A stretch of 64,000 bases of DNA from contig NZ_SAIQ01000004.1 of NCBI RefSeq assembly GCF_004118155.1, positions 248,001-312,000 of the forward strand, in the 5' to 3' direction. Position 1 is the stretch's first letter. Every line of letters starts with the position of its first letter. Made by a program: the position numbers and the translations under genes. Under the pieces are notes generated by a model. It was given only the letters and a program-made list of their open reading frames with translations, was not told where the DNA came from and ran no database searches. This document shows positions 61,413 to 64,000 of the stretch, in pieces. Origin of the DNA: Edaphocola flava. Its GTDB lineage: Bacteria > Bacteroidota > Bacteroidia > Chitinophagales > Chitinophagaceae.

Positions 61413-64000
61413 TTAATAATTATCCTGGTAAGCCCTCCTGCGCACCAGCTTCAGGTCTTGCAGTACAGAGGATTTTACATTGATGGTAAAGTTGTAATTG
61501 CGGTATATACCAAAAGGTACAATATTCAGCATCATCTGCCAGCAGTGCAGATCGCGGGTTACATTGATGGTAGTATAACCGATCGATTTACTGTAGAAGT
61601 CATAACCGGATGTGATGTTCAGCATCATCTTAGGCGTAAAGCGTATGCTACCGGTAAAGGAAAGGTTTGGGGTAATGATAATCGTATCCTTACCAGTAAC
61701 CAGGTTCTTTCTCAGGTAGTTTAAAGAAGAGTTGATACTGATATTCCAGGGAATATTGAAATCGTAGTAATCATTGATTCCGTTATTTCTCAGCAGCAAT
61801 TGCGCCTCTTCGCCCTTACGGCCCTCTTCGGCATCATTATCCTTCTTACTTTTATCACCGCCCTGGTAGTTGAAGCCCAGTCCGACACCCAATGTACGCA
61901 ATTGTGCCAGCGGCCCTCCTGTGTTGATCAGAAATTCTTTAGAGCGGTAACCGTTTACAAATCTGTATGCATCGAACTGCCCGTTCAAAGTCAGGTCCAG
62001 GTGTTTAGCCACATTGGTTCTGGCATTGAGGTTGATCGCGCTCAGGTTATTTGAATCGGCAAAGAAATTATAATTGGCATTCAGTCCGAAACCATCCAGG
62101 ATGGAGACAATACGGGTAGCTCCGGTGTCTTTACCGCGCACCTTCATCTGCAGGGTATTATTGATAGAAATACCGGCAGACCCGACAGGATATGGGTTGG
62201 TCGGGTAACCGACATTGCCCGGAGATATAGAATATGGCGACAATGCTGTGGAGTAACCATACTGATCTACGTAATTATAAAAATAGTTGAACGGCCTATT
62301 GGAAAAGCCCGGGGTATAATTAAAGTTCAATGCTGGAGTGATCACATGTCGAATACCTGCAATACTACCTTTACGGAACATCTTTACCCCATAAATACGG
62401 GTACTGATGCTGGAGGTAACACTGAAGTCACGCGTAGCATAGAAGCCCATATTGATCGCTGTATCATCTTTACGCGCGACGGGATTCCAGGTGCGGATCA
62501 GCTGTTTGGTATTCCAATATTCATTATACGGAACATTTACACTGAAATTAAAGAAACGAAAAATATTATATGCAGCTCCCAGGCTGAAGGAGTGCTTGAT
62601 GCCGCTGCTAAAATCAGACCATTTGATGTTATTCAGGCTGAAGGTAGAATCGACAAAATCGTAACGGTTTTGCGCAGCGACCATATAGGTTCCCGATATT
62701 TTCTCATACCACTTTGGCGTACCCACTGCATTCTTTCGCTGGAATGGAGTAATCTGCGATACATTGAAAGTAATGTCCGGGAGGGTAATAGACCCCTGTC
62801 CGGTATTGGTACTCTGGTTATGGCGTAAGGCCATAGATAAGGCATAAGGCTTTCCGATCCAGGACTTGCTGTAGGCAATGGAAGTGTTGTACTGGTTGTT
62901 CAGTACCATACCGGAAGTCATCCCGTTTACGCGGTTATAGCCGCCGGTACCGAATTCTACCTTCGCATTAAAGCTGGCACCCGGCATAGACCTTGGGTCA
63001 ACCTGGTGTGTCCAGTCTATACGAAAATCATTTTGCTCTGTTTTACCAATATCATAAGGCTCCCCGAAAATACTCTTACTGTAGTTGACATTGAGGCTAC
63101 CGTTATACTTATATCGTTTGGTATAGTTTGTAGAGCCGTATACACCGTAACTTCCTTTAGAGAAGATGTCGAATTGTATAGTGGCACCGATATAATCATT
63201 GATGTCAAAATAATACCCGATACGTTGCAGACCCAGACCACGGTTCTGTTCCATCGTATAGGTGGGCAGTATGAAACCTGATTTTTGCTTGGGGTTGATC
63301 GGGAATATCCCGAATGGAAACATTAATGGAGTAGGGATGTCTGCAATCTGCAGATTAGCCGGTCCGGAAGCAATTACTTTATTCGGAATAGCCTTGATCT
63401 TTTTGGCATAAATGCCATAGTGCGGGTGATCCAGGTTACAGGTGGTGTACGTATTTTTATACCCGTAAATTGACTGATCTGGATTACGCTTCACCTGCTG
63501 GCTGATCATAAATGCATCGCCATAGGTAGAGCGGGCATTGCGCACAATAGCTCTTTTACTTTTGAAATTATACTTTAAAGAATCGTACTGAAACTTTTCT
63601 GAGCCCTGTATAAATTCCTGGTCAGAAGTTTTCAGTCCTGCTGTATCATAAGTAGGATAGGCGCTGACCACATTACTTTTCTGGTCAAACTCAACCACAC
63701 CGGATTTCAGCTCTACATCTTTCTGGTTGATCTGCGCATTGCCATACAGGAAGAATATATTCTTCTCCATATCCATAATAGCCGAATCCTTAGCTACAGA
63801 AACAACTTCATCTTCAGGTGCGTCTTTGGAAATTTTGATGCCCAGCTGCTTTTCTTTGGCTTCTTTGGTCATGGCCGGAACTTTAGCAGTGGTGTCACTT
63901 TGCTCCGTTGCCGGTTCCACATCCGTATCAGGAACCTGTGCCCATATAACACAAGGGCTCAGTAAGAGCACAAGGAGCAGGAGCAGGTGACGGAATGGGC
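61413..64000 (-). CDS. lptD: LptD-like LPS-assembly outer membrane protein, start outside window
   Basis: At least 862 codons, open to the window edge; the visible N-terminus (HLLLLLVLLLSPCVIWAQ) is most of a signal peptide, so only a few codons are missing. After a polar linker, an OstA/LptA-like beta-jellyroll domain is present (IFFLYGNAQINQKDVELKSG, DSLKYNFKSKRAIVRNARST). A large outer-membrane barrel with repeated aromatic strands follows to the end. LptD with LptE inserts LPS into the outer leaflet. A GTG at 63971 is an internal codon, not the start. Confidence 0.85.
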   Translation of the reverse strand, partial: PFRHLLLLLVLLLSPCVIWAQVPDTDVEPATEQSDTTAKVPAMTKEAKEKQLGIKISKDAPEDEVVSVAKDSAIMDMEKNIFFLYGNAQINQKDVELKSGVVEFDQKSNVVSAYPTYDTAGLKTSDQEFIQGSEKFQYDSLKYNFKSKRAIVRNARSTYGDAFMISQQVKRNPDQSIYGYKNTYTTCNLDHPHYGIYAKKIKAIPNKVIASGPANLQIADIPTPLMFPFGIFPINPKQKSGFILPTYTMEQNRGLGLQRIGYYFDINDYIGATIQFDIFSKGSYGVYGSTNYTKRYKYNGSLNVNYSKSIFGEPYDIGKTEQNDFRIDWTHQVDPRSMPGASFNAKVEFGTGGYNRVNGMTSGMVLNNQYNTSIAYSKSWIGKPYALSMALRHNQSTNTGQGSITLPDITFNVSQITPFQRKNAVGTPKWYEKISGTYMVAAQNRYDFVDSTFSLNNIKWSDFSSGIKHSFSLGAAYNIFRFFNFSVNVPYNEYWNTKQLIRTWNPVARKDDTAINMGFYATRDFSVTSSISTRIYGVKMFRKGSIAGIRHVITPALNFNYTPGFSNRPFNYFYNYVDQYGYSTALSPYSISPGNVGYPTNPYPVGSAGISINNTLQMKVRGKDTGATRIVSILDGFGLNANYNFFADSNNLSAINLNARTNVAKHLDLTLNGQFDAYRFVNGYRSKEFLINTGGPLAQLRTLGVGLGFNYQGGDKSKKDNDAEEGRKGEEAQLLLRNNGINDYYDFNIPWNISINSSLNYLRKNLVTGKDTIIITPNLSFTGSIRFTPKMMLNITSGYDFYSKSIGYTTINVTRDLHCWQMMLNIVPFGIYRNYNFTINVKSSVLQDLKLVRRRAYQDNY

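Noticed and set aside
1-64000. tRNA, rRNA or tmRNA genes.
   Set aside because: No cloverleaf-type or rRNA-like sequence was recognised by eye in the intergenic regions.

Overview
The window reads as a chromosomal segment of a Bacteroidota bacterium, most likely near the Chitinophagaceae (inference). The signs are type IX secretion (T9SS) C-terminal domains on secreted proteins, several exact copies of the Bacteroidota -7 promoter box TAnnTTTG, a BatA/VWA membrane protein, an LptD-type outer membrane protein, and a cobalamin riboswitch in front of a BtuG-like secreted propeller. I see no rRNA, tRNA or CRISPR array.

Layout. (1) 1-27.6 kb is mostly ordinary core sequence: a B12-riboswitch/BtuG-like gene, a saccharopine/alanine dehydrogenase-family enzyme, a T9SS type B adhesin-like protein with a small secreted partner, hutI with an aldo/keto reductase, speA divergent from truB, an LpxR-like lipid A deacylase, DinB, VOC, SRPBCC, YkgJ and IsdG-like proteins. 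A small accessory module (unknown protein, XRE regulator, SymE-like toxin) lies at 9.25-11.16 kb between two direct copies of a composite intergenic repeat. (2) 27.6-45.8 kb is a visibly A+T-rich accessory island. In order it carries: a phosphoribosyltransferase-like protein plus NADAR protein pair, bracketed by copies of a small gene's 3' end and terminator; lipoprotein and small-protein genes; a DUF2158 protein and a P-loop NTPase; a membrane-anchored TPR protein; a structured intergenic RNA candidate; a secreted protein/lipoprotein pair; an overlapping nuclease-like/TPR pair; several very small genes; an IS1595-type transposase; an AbiTii-domain protein; and a nonsense-interrupted lipoprotein gene. 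It looks like a defence/conflict island, but no complete named system is recognised. (3) 45.8-64 kb returns to core-like sequence: an exact 21-bp minisatellite ahead of a conserved hypothetical gene, a cluster of YdeI/DUF1801/DUF6157/SRPBCC/VOC genes, DUF1003 and bestrophin membrane proteins, a block of three secreted T9SS/tail-fibre/collagen-repeat proteins, then a BatA-domain protein, an amino acid permease, a LuxE-like acyl-protein synthetase, a lipoprotein and the start-truncated lptD.

How the genes work together. The core parts are mainly single genes or two-gene operons separated by strong bidirectional hairpins. Envelope biology dominates: T9SS cargo, lipid A editing, LPS assembly and lipoproteins. 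The best candidate for an undescribed system is the PRTase-like/NADAR pair at 28.1-29.8 kb. Next are the overlapping pair at 38.3-40.3 kb, the AbiTii gene directly behind the IS1595 transposase, and the multi-helix RNA candidate at 35.9-36.07 kb. All function calls are from reading motifs by eye; no database search was run.
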